The position numbers and the translations under genes were made by a program. From positions 67,263-131,262 of the forward strand of contig NZ_CAUPIY010000007.1 of assembly GCF_963511525.1 (NCBI RefSeq): a stretch of 64,000 bases of DNA. Direction: 5' to 3'. Positions 7,127-15,354 of this stretch are shown one piece after another. The notes under the pieces are model-generated. The model saw only the letters and a program-made list of their open reading frames with translations. It made no database searches and was not told the DNA's origin. Origin of the DNA: Mobiluncus sp963511525 (GTDB lineage: Bacteria; Actinomycetota; Actinomycetes; Actinomycetales; Actinomycetaceae). Positions within the stretch are counted from its first letter, which is position 1, and each line of letters opens with the position of its first letter.

Positions 7127-10100
7127 TCAGGAGAATGTCGGATTAGGATACGGCATGCTCGCCGCGGTTGGAGAACCCGTGTTTATCAGGTGCGCCAACT
7201 GGCTGATGGAACTCACGCCCATCTTGTTGAACACGTCCTGCATCGAGTTTCCGGACCTCAGCAGGCTCTGGACATAATCCAGAGAGTTGTTTGTCCCGGC
7301 ACTGGCCGGAGTGCGCGTCCCAGCGGCCGCCCGGCTCGGAGTACTGTAGCGACTCAAAGCGCTTTGAGCCTTCTGGTTCTCCTTCTCTATTTCGGCCAGA
7401 GTGTCCCAATCGCCCTTCTTAATGGCTTCGAGTTTCCGTTCTTGCAGCTCGGCCAGTTTCGCCGCCGCAGCCGCCTTCACTTCCTCGCGTTCCTTCAGCG
7501 TTCCGGTCACGTTGACGGAATCCGGATTTTCCAGAGCCGCGCCATTGACCAGTTCGGCCACCTTCGCGCTGACTGCTCCCGGACCACCGACCACGATGGT
7601 CTTATTCGCGCCGTAGCGCTGCAACGCCTGGTAAGAGGACGGAGGCAGTTCCTCGGTCTTGGTCAGCACCAAAGCCGCATTTTGATCCACGGCCAAAGCA
7701 CCGCCGGACAAAGCATCCGGGAAGTTCTGACCGGTGACCAGCACCGCCGCGGTGGTTCCCGCCTGAGTACCAGCAGTCAAAGCGGCTGTTTCGTAACGAT
7801 CCTTGCCCATAATCGGTTTAATATTCACCGACATGGTCGTAGGCCACGGGGTGTTCTGGACGGCGTGCACCGCCGGACCACCAACCGCTGTAATCGTCAA
7901 CGGGCGGGTCTGACCCAACGCCGAGATATAGCCGAAGGTGTTCGGATCCAAAGTGTTGCCCTTGCTCAACAGCATCAGGGAACCGGTGCGTCCAGCGGCC
8001 GCCCCGGCAACCAAAGCATCCGGGAAACCGACACCGTCAGCGATGTACAGGTTCAACGGCTTCCGGGGGGCAGCACCCACCAGCGGTTCAGTCATCTGGT
8101 TTACAGACACAGCGGTGCTAAAGCGATCCGGCCCGGCAATGCGGTGTACCGTCATCCCCGCCTCGTTCAGTTCGAACTCGTCGTAGGGGTTCATCGGCAC
8201 CTGACCGCCAACCAGATAGATGTTCTTCTTGCCAGAAGCCTTCAGCTGATCCAGCAGCGCCGGTTCCAGGCCGGTCTTCCAAGTGGTCAACAGGACCGGG
8301 GCGTGCAGAGCCGCGGCCAGCGGGGTGGCGGACAAGCCGTCAGCATGAACGTTGCCGTCCACCAGGACTACCGAGTCGCCGGGGAACTTACCCATCTTCC
8401 AAGCGGCAATAGCAGTAAGCACTCGGTCGGAACCATCTGCACGCAGCGTGTTCTTGGACAACGCCCGAGCCAGACGTTCCTTGTCCTGCTCGTCCTTCTT
8501 CTTGTCCTTTTCGGATTTGGCCTTCTTGTCCTTGTCCTTCTTTTCTTGTTCAGCCTTCTTCTTGGCTTCTTCAGCGGCCTTCTTCTTATCGGCTTCTGCC
8601 TTTTCTAAGGCGGCAGCCTTTTCTTCAGCGGCCTTCTGTTTCGCCAAAGCCTCCTCGTAGGCCTTCTTTTGTTTCTCGGTCATACCCCAAGTCGGGTCGG
8701 GATCTTTATCCTTCGGCACGTTGCCATCCACCACAGCTTGACCGTAGTTATTAATCTTGTCCAGCGCATTCGTGGCATCTTCCAAGGAACGCAGAATGTC
8801 GGTCAAGTTAGCGTAAGCGTTGCTGGCCTTCTTTAACAGGGATTCCATCTTGGCGGCGGTATTTGCGTCAGCCAAGTCATTTTGCACTTCAGCCAGGTTA
8901 GCCAAATCGGATTCGGCACCCCCGTAGGACAGCTTGGCGTCGTTGTACTTCTTGACAGCCTCTTTGTAGCCCTTCTTGTCCATTTGGATTTTAACTTCCT
9001 GAGGCAGGGACGCATAGAGCTTTTCCAATTCGTTCCACGACTCTTGCATCTTGCCATGCTGGCTACGAATCTTGGTTCCCAGGTCAGTCTGTTTCTTCAG
9101 GATATCGATGATTTCCTGCTGCATCTGCTGTTTGTCGGCATCGTTCAGGCTTTCGCCTTTCTGCAGCATTTCTGTCATGCGCTTCATATTCCAGATTTGG
9201 TAACGCGACTCCAGCATGATGGGGACGGCTTTATTCAGGGAATCTTTGATTCCCGCCAAATCACGTTCCATCTTTGCATCAGCGGCACCGGGTTTAAGGT
9301 AGGAGTCCTTCGGATCTATCTTGAGGATTTCCTCCTCTGCAGCGCTCAGCTTGTTCTCCGGCACTCTAGCCTTGGGATAGCCTGGCGCATCGCAAATCAT
9401 CTGGGTAGGTTGGGTGGGATTGGGGTGACAATGTGTGGCATTCTCAGCGTCTATCTTAGCGTTGGTGATTTTGGCCTGTTCATATTCATACAGCTTTTTC
9501 TTGGCCTGCAGGTATTTATCCAGGGCGTCAGCGAACGCTTTCTGCTTCGCAGTGTCCTCACCAATCCACTTGTCCTGAGCAGCTTTGACCATGCTGGCCG
9601 TATTTGCCAGGCCATTCTTGGTAGCATTCTCAGCATCCAAAATCACCGGATCGAGACCTTTGACAATCTGGTCTTCCAGGTCTTTCAACACTTCCCAAGC
9701 CGAAGTTTTTGCGTCAGCTTCTTGCTGAGCTACCTTCGTGGCAGCCTGCGCATCTTCGTACTCTTTCTTGGCCTGTTGATCAGCAATATCAACATTGAAC
9801 AGCTGACGTTTCTTTTCTTCCAGTTTTTTAGCCTTATCTAGGTTCTGGTCGGCCAAGTTCTTTTCCTGCTCAGCTTGCTTGACACGCTGGGTAATCTTGT
9901 CCTTTTCGGCCTGGTATGCCGCCCGGTCAGCCACGGAACGCTTGAACAGCATCGACATATCCAGGGTATTAACCCCTTCTGTTGACTGGCAGTATTGTGA
10001 CCATGTGATTGGGTCAGTGGCCATATTCGGGAAATACAGGGGATCATCTACAGTCGTAAGGCCATAAACCGGAGCGTGCATGGGGTCAGTGACTGGCGGA

Positions 10101-11695
10101 TCGATTTTGTAAACCCAAGCTGGGTCATTACCCACCGCCTCATTGTAGCTTTTGACCAAATTAGCCGCGTCAGTCGCTGCTTCAGCCGAACGTTTGTCCA
10201 GTTTATCCAGAATAGGAGTTCTCTTTGTGGTGGAGTTAAATTCGGTGTCTGCTTTCTTCTTAGCATTTTGGGCGGCTTTGTAGTCTTTTTCTGCTGCCTC
10301 ATAAGCCTCTTTAAGAGGCTTAAAATTAGACTCTGCCCTACCCCAAGCAGCTTTCTCTGTCTTGAAAGTGTCTTCCGCCTGCTTCCACGCAGTCCGAGCC
10401 GCACTATAGTCGGCCAACGCGGCCTGCTTTGCAGTTTCGTCGATTTTGCCATCGTCAAAGTCTTTCTGAGCTTTAGCCCAGTCTTCCTCAGCTTTTTGCC
10501 AAACTAACGCAGCTGCGTCATGTGTTGCTTTGGCTGCCTCATACTTCGTCTTGGCCGTGTCATAAGTTGGCTTCTCTTTGTCGTACTTTGCTTTGGCACC
10601 ATCGGGCGCTAAATACTTGTCTTCTGCCTTTTTAAAGTCGGCTATAGCTGCGTCGTGAACAGCGGTCTCTACATCGTTGGCCGGAGCGGAGCACAGCATA
10701 TCCCGCAAGTTTTTGTATTGAGTCGCCAGAGCCGCCTCGGTTTCAGCGTCCTTGGCATTGACCAAAACAGGCGGGGTGTGGTCGCGGAAAATCTGGTCCG
10801 CAATACTCGGTTCACCGGCATCCAGGAACACCGCGTCGCCCGCAGCATCGTAGCCCACCAGGATACCCCGGAGCTTGCCATCCCCCGTCAGCACAGGCGT
10901 ACCGAGTTCCTTATTGACTTCTTTTGCCGGACGCCATCCCGCTATGGCAAAAGCCGGAACCACCCCGTTTTTGTCGTTAATTCCTGGCATATCCAGTTTA
11001 GGGACGGTTTTATTTTGATCCAGGAAGGTCTGCCATGACTGGGGAGAACTGTAGTAACCGGCACCGCCGCCACGGTAGTAGGCGATACGCAAATCAGAAC
11101 TGGTGATGTTCTTGGTGAACGAACCCGGATGAGGCACAAAGTCGGTCGATTCCCAACCCACCATATTCAAGCCATCGCCATCCTTGGCCATGCCCTCAGC
11201 TTTCGTCACCGGAGTGATTCCCTCTACCGGACGATCCAGCTGTACCACTGCCAAGCCCAGAGTGGTGGGGTTGAACGGTTCCACACGCACGGAGAAATAC
11301 ACGCGCTTATCCGCATTCGTATTGCTCACTGCATCCTTACCGAAGGTGATGCGCGCGGTCTGTTGAGCTAGTGCCTCCATAGTCGAGTTTCCGCGGTTGA
11401 AAATATCGTTGTACGGGTCATTCGCGAACGAGAAACAGTCGTTCGAGGTCAGCACTTCGTCGGGCTTCGTCAACACGCCTGCACAGCTCCGATACGCCAG
11501 GGTGGAAGCTCCTGGGACAGGGACTTGCAATAAGGCCACCGCCTGACCATTTTGACCCAAATCCTGGGTTTGAAAGTTCCCCCCGCTAATAGCGTTGGCA
11601 GGGGCGACACCCGTAAAAGCTAAACCAGCCGCAAACAGACCCACAATGCCCGCGCGGCGCATCTTCTTCACTACAACGTGGCTGTATGTCTCCAC
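7127..11695 (-). CDS. exported trypsin-like pseudo-protease with coiled coils and three CWB2 repeats
   Basis: About 1522 residues from GTG at 11695, which has GGAGG 5 nt upstream; an ATG at 11716 precedes that site. Signal peptide 1-35 ends APANA and exposes ISGG, like the IVGG N terminus of mature trypsins. Residues 36-300 have a chymotrypsin-type layout, but the triad is lost: the TAAHC block reads TSNDC (Asp86 for His), the DIAL block reads GLAV (Gly147 for Asp), and the GDSGGP block reads KELGTP (Leu264 for Ser). Next come long Ala/Lys/Glu-rich coiled coils (about 330-1070), one with regularly spaced Trp. Three CWB2 repeats (about 1085-1380, with GPDRFSTA and GKDRYETA motifs) would hold it on the cell wall. 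A helical tail of about 120 residues follows. Likely a surface binding or scaffold protein (inference). Confidence 0.85.
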   Translation of the reverse strand: METYSHVVVKKMRRAGIVGLFAAGLAFTGVAPANAISGGNFQTQDLGQNGQAVALLQVPVPGASTLAYRSCAGVLTKPDEVLTSNDCFSFANDPYNDIFNRGNSTMEALAQQTARITFGKDAVSNTNADKRVYFSVRVEPFNPTTLGLAVVQLDRPVEGITPVTKAEGMAKDGDGLNMVGWESTDFVPHPGSFTKNITSSDLRIAYYRGGGAGYYSSPQSWQTFLDQNKTVPKLDMPGINDKNGVVPAFAIAGWRPAKEVNKELGTPVLTGDGKLRGILVGYDAAGDAVFLDAGEPSIADQIFRDHTPPVLVNAKDAETEAALATQYKNLRDMLCSAPANDVETAVHDAAIADFKKAEDKYLAPDGAKAKYDKEKPTYDTAKTKYEAAKATHDAAALVWQKAEEDWAKAQKDFDDGKIDETAKQAALADYSAARTAWKQAEDTFKTEKAAWGRAESNFKPLKEAYEAAEKDYKAAQNAKKKADTEFNSTTKRTPILDKLDKRSAEAATDAANLVKSYNEAVGNDPAWVYKIDPPVTDPMHAPVYGLTTVDDPLYFPNMATDPITWSQYCQSTEGVNTLDMSMLFKRSVADRAAYQAEKDKITQRVKQAEQEKNLADQNLDKAKKLEEKKRQLFNVDIADQQAKKEYEDAQAATKVAQQEADAKTSAWEVLKDLEDQIVKGLDPVILDAENATKNGLANTASMVKAAQDKWIGEDTAKQKAFADALDKYLQAKKKLYEYEQAKITNAKIDAENATHCHPNPTQPTQMICDAPGYPKARVPENKLSAAEEEILKIDPKDSYLKPGAADAKMERDLAGIKDSLNKAVPIMLESRYQIWNMKRMTEMLQKGESLNDADKQQMQQEIIDILKKQTDLGTKIRSQHGKMQESWNELEKLYASLPQEVKIQMDKKGYKEAVKKYNDAKLSYGGAESDLANLAEVQNDLADANTAAKMESLLKKASNAYANLTDILRSLEDATNALDKINNYGQAVVDGNVPKDKDPDPTWGMTEKQKKAYEEALAKQKAAEEKAAALEKAEADKKKAAEEAKKKAEQEKKDKDKKAKSEKDKKKDEQDKERLARALSKNTLRADGSDRVLTAIAAWKMGKFPGDSVVLVDGNVHADGLSATPLAAALHAPVLLTTWKTGLEPALLDQLKASGKKNIYLVGGQVPMNPYDEFELNEAGMTVHRIAGPDRFSTAVSVNQMTEPLVGAAPRKPLNLYIADGVGFPDALVAGAAAGRTGSLMLLSKGNTLDPNTFGYISALGQTRPLTITAVGGPAVHAVQNTPWPTTMSVNIKPIMGKDRYETAALTAGTQAGTTAAVLVTGQNFPDALSGGALAVDQNAALVLTKTEELPPSSYQALQRYGANKTIVVGGPGAVSAKVAELVNGAALENPDSVNVTGTLKEREEVKAAAAAKLAELQERKLEAIKKGDWDTLAEIEKENQKAQSALSRYSTPSRAAAGTRTPASAGTNNSLDYVQSLLRSGNSMQDVFNKMGVSSISQLAHLINTGSPTAASMPYPNPTFS

Positions 11696-11758
11696 TTTAT
11701 CCTCCTCGAATACCATCCATGGATTCGCGCACTGCCCCTTCCGGACGGGGTCAGCACA

Positions 11759-11773
11759 GTGTTCCGAACACTC
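11759..11773. promoter_or_regulatory. palindrome in the leader of the pseudo-protease gene
   Basis: AGTGTTC-C-GAACACT is a perfect 7-1-7 inverted repeat, 64 nt upstream of the GTG start. The half-site GTTCGG recurs about 10 bp further upstream (11784-11789). It could be an operator. The rest of 11696-11980 shows no gene and no convincing promoter. Confidence 0.35.
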
Positions 11774-11980
11774 AAATAATTTGTTCGGCTACACACGTCC
11801 AATTCTGAGCCTTTTGGCTTCATTTCAGCGAAAACTCGCATACATTCCAGTGATTTTCCATAATTGCAGGTCAGCGCCTCAAAGCGCTGGTCGCAGGGCC
11901 ACAAACGGGCAAATCTGGTTTTTGCTTTACCAAACCTTGACCGCCATGTCCGAACAAATCCTGCCCGCAGCCCCGCTCTC

Positions 11981-12053
11981 CACCGCGCGGGGCTTAGTTT
12001 CGCAGGGCCGCAAGCGGAACGACCATAACCCCGTCCGCCCGAGTGCACGTGAC
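11981..12053. repeat. 73-bp direct repeat, left copy
   Basis: Identical at 70 of 73 positions to 12670-12742, in the same orientation. It contains a small CCGC-AA-GCGG hairpin. The two copies bracket the toxin-antitoxin pair. This copy sits between the yoeB stop and the leader of the pseudo-protease gene. Confidence 0.9.
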
Positions 12054-12077
12054 ATTTCCAATCCCCACCCGAAGACT

Positions 12078-12350
12078 CTAGTCATGGTAGTGTCCTCGGC
12101 ACTGCAGAATCTCTAAAGTATCCCCTCTAAGACGATAGACTAGCCGGTTTTCTTCATCTATACGCCGACTAAAACACCCCGACAACTCCCCCTTGAGCGG
12201 CTCGGATTTGCCCAATCCAGAACGTGGATCCCGCTGAGTATCCTTCACCAGCTTATTGATTCGGCGTAATGTCTTCCTGTCTTGTGTTTGCCAATACAGG
12301 TAATCTTCCCAAGCCCCTTCAAACCAAACGAGACGCACTTCACTCCTCAA
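12078..12350 (-). CDS. yoeB: YoeB/Txe-family toxin (mRNA endoribonuclease)
   Basis: 90-residue protein with the RelE/YoeB fold: FEGAWEDYLYWQTQDRKTLRRINKLVKD at the N terminus, the LKGELSGCFSRRID core and a C terminus ending CRGHYHD, which carries the catalytic His. YoeB toxins cleave mRNA at the ribosomal A site and are neutralised by their cognate antitoxin. The start overlaps the end of the antitoxin gene by 11 nt, the usual antitoxin-toxin order. The complete reading frame and intact catalytic tail suggest it is functional. Confidence 0.93.
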   Translation of the reverse strand: MRSEVRLVWFEGAWEDYLYWQTQDRKTLRRINKLVKDTQRDPRSGLGKSEPLKGELSGCFSRRIDEENRLVYRLRGDTLEILQCRGHYHD

Positions 12351-12597
12351 TCAAGTTGTGTTCCACGCCTTCACCGGCATCCAGCGCAGACTTTGCATCG
12401 CGCAAATTACGCAGGTTCGACTCGCTATAAAACGGATCGGGACGTGAAACCTCAAACGGGATGCGATTTTCCCCGGTCGCTTTCTTTGCGAAAATCGTAA
12501 ATGCAGTGGTCATGTTCATTCCCAGATCGCGGCAAAGTTCTTCCATCGCCGCTTTCAACTCCGCGTCCATCCGAATCGTCACATTTGCTGTAGCCAT
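12340..12597 (-). CDS. dinJ: RelB/DinJ-family antitoxin
   Basis: 85 residues beginning MATANVTIRMD. The N-terminal ribbon-helix-helix domain (about 1-50, with MNMTTAFTIFAKKA) binds DNA and dimerises; the C-terminal acidic segment binds the toxin. I chose ATG at 12597 because AGGTGA stands 6 nt upstream; a further upstream ATG at 12615 lacks a site. It is the first gene of a two-gene operon with the YoeB-type toxin and is expected to repress its own promoter. Confidence 0.92.
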   Translation of the reverse strand: MATANVTIRMDAELKAAMEELCRDLGMNMTTAFTIFAKKATGENRIPFEVSRPDPFYSESNLRNLRDAKSALDAGEGVEHNLIEE

Positions 12598-12616
12598 TGC
12601 ACTCACCTCGCACACT

Positions 12617-12646
12617 ATTATACAACTAATGCACTACTAATTCACT
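12617..12646 (-). promoter_or_regulatory. toxin-antitoxin promoter with tandem operator-like repeat
   Basis: A perfect TATAAT -10 box (minus strand, 12622-12617) lies 20 nt before the antitoxin start. Immediately upstream, two 11-bp units read ACTAATGCACT and ACTAATTCACT on the plus strand (12625-12635 and 12636-12646; one difference) and cover the -35 region. This layout suits autoregulation by a ribbon-helix-helix antitoxin. Confidence 0.65.
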
Positions 12647-12669
12647 CATGAATTTGTGCCAAGTCTCAC

Positions 12670-12742
12670 CACCACGCGGGGCTTAGTTTCGCAGGGCCGC
12701 AAGCGGAACGACCATCACCCCATCCGCCCGAGTGCACGTGAC
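12670..12742. repeat. 73-bp direct repeat, right copy
   Basis: Same orientation as 11981-12053, with three substitutions. It lies upstream of the antitoxin promoter. Just beyond it, the 13-mer CAGAGTTTTTCGC occurs twice (about 12750-12790). Confidence 0.9.
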
Positions 12743-12883
12743 CTCGCCATACAGAGTTTTTCGCTAGTTTTATCCAGAGTTTTTCGCCGGACGCGGCGAG
12801 GATGTTCGGGCGGACGCGCCCTGCCAGACACTATAAGACCACGTCAACCGGCCTTTGGCGCCCCTTTGCGCCTGGTGCTTAAC

Positions 12884-12945
12884 CCGAACTTCCCACTTAA
12901 CATAACACTTGGGGAAGTTAAGTGGGAAGTAAGTGGGAAGTTCGG
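12884..12945. repeat. overlapping alternative inverted repeats downstream of hemW
   Basis: The arm at 12884-12901 can pair either with 12917-12930 (14 bp) or with 12930-12945 (16 bp, CCGAACTTCCCACTTA with its exact complement). The two pairings exclude each other because the 3' arms are near-tandem copies of AAGTGGGAAGT. There is no T tract, so it is not a plain terminator. Confidence 0.7.
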
Positions 12946-12982
12946 CTGCGGTGTGTCGCGGACGTTCGCAGACTGGACCCCT

Positions 12983-14407
12983 CTATGACACCCCCGCCAG
13001 GCGTTGAATGACCGTGTCGGCCAGCAGGCGGCCACTTCGGGTCAGCACCGCCCGACCCGCGCCGCTGGTCAGAGCATCGAGGGCCGACCCGTCCTGGTAC
13101 AAAAGCTCGTCCCCCCGCGGCAGCCCGTCCGCCTGCGGCAGCCCGTCCCCTCGCGAAAGCTGTCCGACCGGCAGCGAACCGCCCTTTTGCACCAAATCAC
13201 AGTCCGGCAGCGAGTCAGCACCGGGCAGCAACGCGCCGTCCAGCAAGCCCTCCTGAGCTAACTCGTGCGCCTCGGAGAGCAACGCCGCCGCGTCAACCCC
13301 GAATTCGCGGGCATATTCGCCCAAATCCAGGCCCTGACGCAGGCGCAGATTCAGCAGGAGTTTTTCCAGGCGGGCGCTTTCGCCGGTGATGATTTCCTGG
13401 CCGTCAACAGGCCGGTGGCCCGCCCGCAGGGACTGCGCCCACTTCGCGGGATGGCGCAGGTTCCAAAACCGCGCGCTACCCAAGTGAGAGTGGGCGCCGG
13501 GCCCGAAACCGTACCAATCTTGGTCACGCCAATAGGCCAGGTTGTGACGGCATTCGTGGCCGGGGCGCGCCCAGTTGGAAATCTCGTACCATTCCAGGCC
13601 CGCCGCACTGAGCGTCTCATCAGCCAGCTCGTATTTATCCGCTTGGTCGTCGGGATCCACCGGAGCAATTTCCCCTTGCGCGAGGGCGCGTCCCAGCGCG
13701 GTCCCCGGCTCGATGACCAGGGCGTAGCAGGACACGTGGTCCACCCCAAGTTCCAGCGCGGCATCCAGGGAGGCCCGCCAATCAGCCAAGGTCTCTCCCG
13801 GCGTGCCATAGATGAGGTCCACGCTGACCTCGAGTCCTTGCGCGCGCGCCGCCCGCACGCCTGCTACCAGGTGCTTTTGCTGGTGCGTCCGGTCCAGAGT
13901 CGCTAACACGGCGGGAATGGCCGACTGCATTCCAAAAGACACCCGCGTAAAACCGCCCGCCGCCAGGGATTCCAAATACTGCGGCGTCACCGTGTCGGGG
14001 TTTGCCTCGGTCGTGACTTCCACATCGGTCGCCAGCCCGAAAGTTTCGCTCAGGCCACGCAAGACTCGGACCAAATCGGCCGCCGGTAAGACCGTTGGGG
14101 TCCCACCGCCGAAGAACACGCTGGTCAGCGCCCGGCCGTCCTGGTGAACAGCACCAGCGTCACCGGGACCAACGCCACCGACACCACCCTCGTGACGACC
14201 ACCCTTGTGACCCCCGTCCTGGCACACCGCCTCAGCACCGGAACAATCAGGCGCGTACAGGCCGACTTCACGGAGCAACGCCGCGGCGTAGCCCTCCACA
14301 CCAGGCCCCAGCGACAGATTCGGGTACGTATTGAAATCGCAGTAGCCGCAACGCCGCAGACAGTACGGCACATGCACGTAGGCGCAGAGCGTGCGCGGCG
14401 AACTCAT
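12983..14407 (-). CDS. hemW: radical SAM heme chaperone HemW
   Basis: About 474 residues. The radical-SAM cluster motif is CLRRCGYC (CxxxCxxC) near the N terminus, followed by VFFGGGTPT, the SAM-binding glycine motif, and SFGMQS. HemW binds heme and delivers it to target proteins; the family was formerly annotated as oxygen-independent coproporphyrinogen oxidase. I start at ATG 14407, which shares its A with the trmB stop (TGATG). Odd features are a Gly/His/Asp-rich insert of about 40 residues before the GGGTPT motif and a repetitive Leu-Pro/Asp/Gly-rich insert of about 50 residues near the C terminus, encoded by imperfect tandem repeats at 13100-13180. Confidence 0.9.
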   Translation of the reverse strand: MSSPRTLCAYVHVPYCLRRCGYCDFNTYPNLSLGPGVEGYAAALLREVGLYAPDCSGAEAVCQDGGHKGGRHEGGVGGVGPGDAGAVHQDGRALTSVFFGGGTPTVLPAADLVRVLRGLSETFGLATDVEVTTEANPDTVTPQYLESLAAGGFTRVSFGMQSAIPAVLATLDRTHQQKHLVAGVRAARAQGLEVSVDLIYGTPGETLADWRASLDAALELGVDHVSCYALVIEPGTALGRALAQGEIAPVDPDDQADKYELADETLSAAGLEWYEISNWARPGHECRHNLAYWRDQDWYGFGPGAHSHLGSARFWNLRHPAKWAQSLRAGHRPVDGQEIITGESARLEKLLLNLRLRQGLDLGEYAREFGVDAAALLSEAHELAQEGLLDGALLPGADSLPDCDLVQKGGSLPVGQLSRGDGLPQADGLPRGDELLYQDGSALDALTSGAGRAVLTRSGRLLADTVIQRLAGVS

Positions 14408-15354
14408 CAGGCTTCGTCCGCCCCGTACCACGGCTCGCTGGGCGCAAATCCAGACTCGGCGGGCTTCTCCGTGGCGCTAACCCGCCCCAAACGGACCGTC
14501 ACCTGGAACGACGCCGCCTGTTCACGTTCTTCCGCTGAGCCGCGCGCCAGGCGCACCACACACAAATCATGCACGTCACGGCCCTCACGAGCCGCCCTGC
14601 GCTCGAACGCCGTCAACACCCGACCGTCGAAACGCGGCGCGAAACCGCCGCGCTGGCCTTGTGGATCGTTTGCGTCGGGACGCTGGCCAACGTGCGGATT
14701 GGACAACCCGAGGGTGGACTCAACCACGTCACGCTGCTGCCAAGCGTAGTCGTCCCAATCAGTCGCCAGGCGCCACCGCCCCCCGTCTTCCAGCAGCCGG
14801 GCGACAATGGCCGCAAACTCTGGTGCCACCAGACGCCGCTTGTGATGGCGAGTTTTCGGCCACGGGTCAGCGAAAAACGTCCACATTTCGTGTACCGTCG
14901 CCTCACCGAGCAGAATGGGCAGGGCTTGCAGGACATCGACGTCCGCAACTTTCAGATTGGGCAAGCCGTCGTAGTTGCGCACGGCGGAGGAGACGATTTT
15001 CGCCACCCCCGGCAGCCACACTTCAAATCCCAAGTAGTTGTTCTCCGGGTGCAGCGCGGCAGCGTGGGTGATTTGCTCGCCGTTACCGCAGCCGACTTCG
15101 ACAATGAGCGGAGCCTCGCGGCCAAACACGACACGGGGGTCCAGGCGCTCCCCCTCGGCCACCATGGTCGGCCCCGCCCCGCGTTTCACGTCCAACAGGT
15201 AGGCGTCTTTGTACTTTTCAAAGGTCTTTTCCAGAGTTTGGCCCATGCGATCCCCGCGCCGGGCAAAAGTTCTGACCCGCGGGTAAGGCCGCTGGCGGTC
15301 AGGGGTTTCGTCGTCCCCGCCGGACTGGGCGTCGGCTCGAATCGTTTTGCCCAT
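14407..15354 (-). CDS. trmB: tRNA (guanine-N7-)-methyltransferase TrmB
   Basis: 315 residues. Class I SAM methyltransferase that forms m7G46 in tRNA. The SAM-binding motif VEVGCGNGE and the family-diagnostic FADPWPKTRHHKRRLV are present. The frame is open to 15498, but the upstream part is a shadow of lepA. ATG at 15354 overlaps the lepA stop (TAATG) and is the likely start. The C terminus carries an extra tail of about 60 residues past the catalytic domain. It is translationally coupled to lepA upstream and hemW downstream. Confidence 0.93.
   Translation of the reverse strand: MGKTIRADAQSGGDDETPDRQRPYPRVRTFARRGDRMGQTLEKTFEKYKDAYLLDVKRGAGPTMVAEGERLDPRVVFGREAPLIVEVGCGNGEQITHAAALHPENNYLGFEVWLPGVAKIVSSAVRNYDGLPNLKVADVDVLQALPILLGEATVHEMWTFFADPWPKTRHHKRRLVAPEFAAIVARLLEDGGRWRLATDWDDYAWQQRDVVESTLGLSNPHVGQRPDANDPQGQRGGFAPRFDGRVLTAFERRAAREGRDVHDLCVVRLARGSAEEREQAASFQVTVRLGRVSATEKPAESGFAPSEPWYGADEA

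Noticed and set aside
7190..8608. 472-codon antisense frame under the pseudo-protease gene
   Set aside because: Shadow of CWB2 and coiled-coil coding sequence; composition is not protein-like and the C terminus is antisense poly-Lys.
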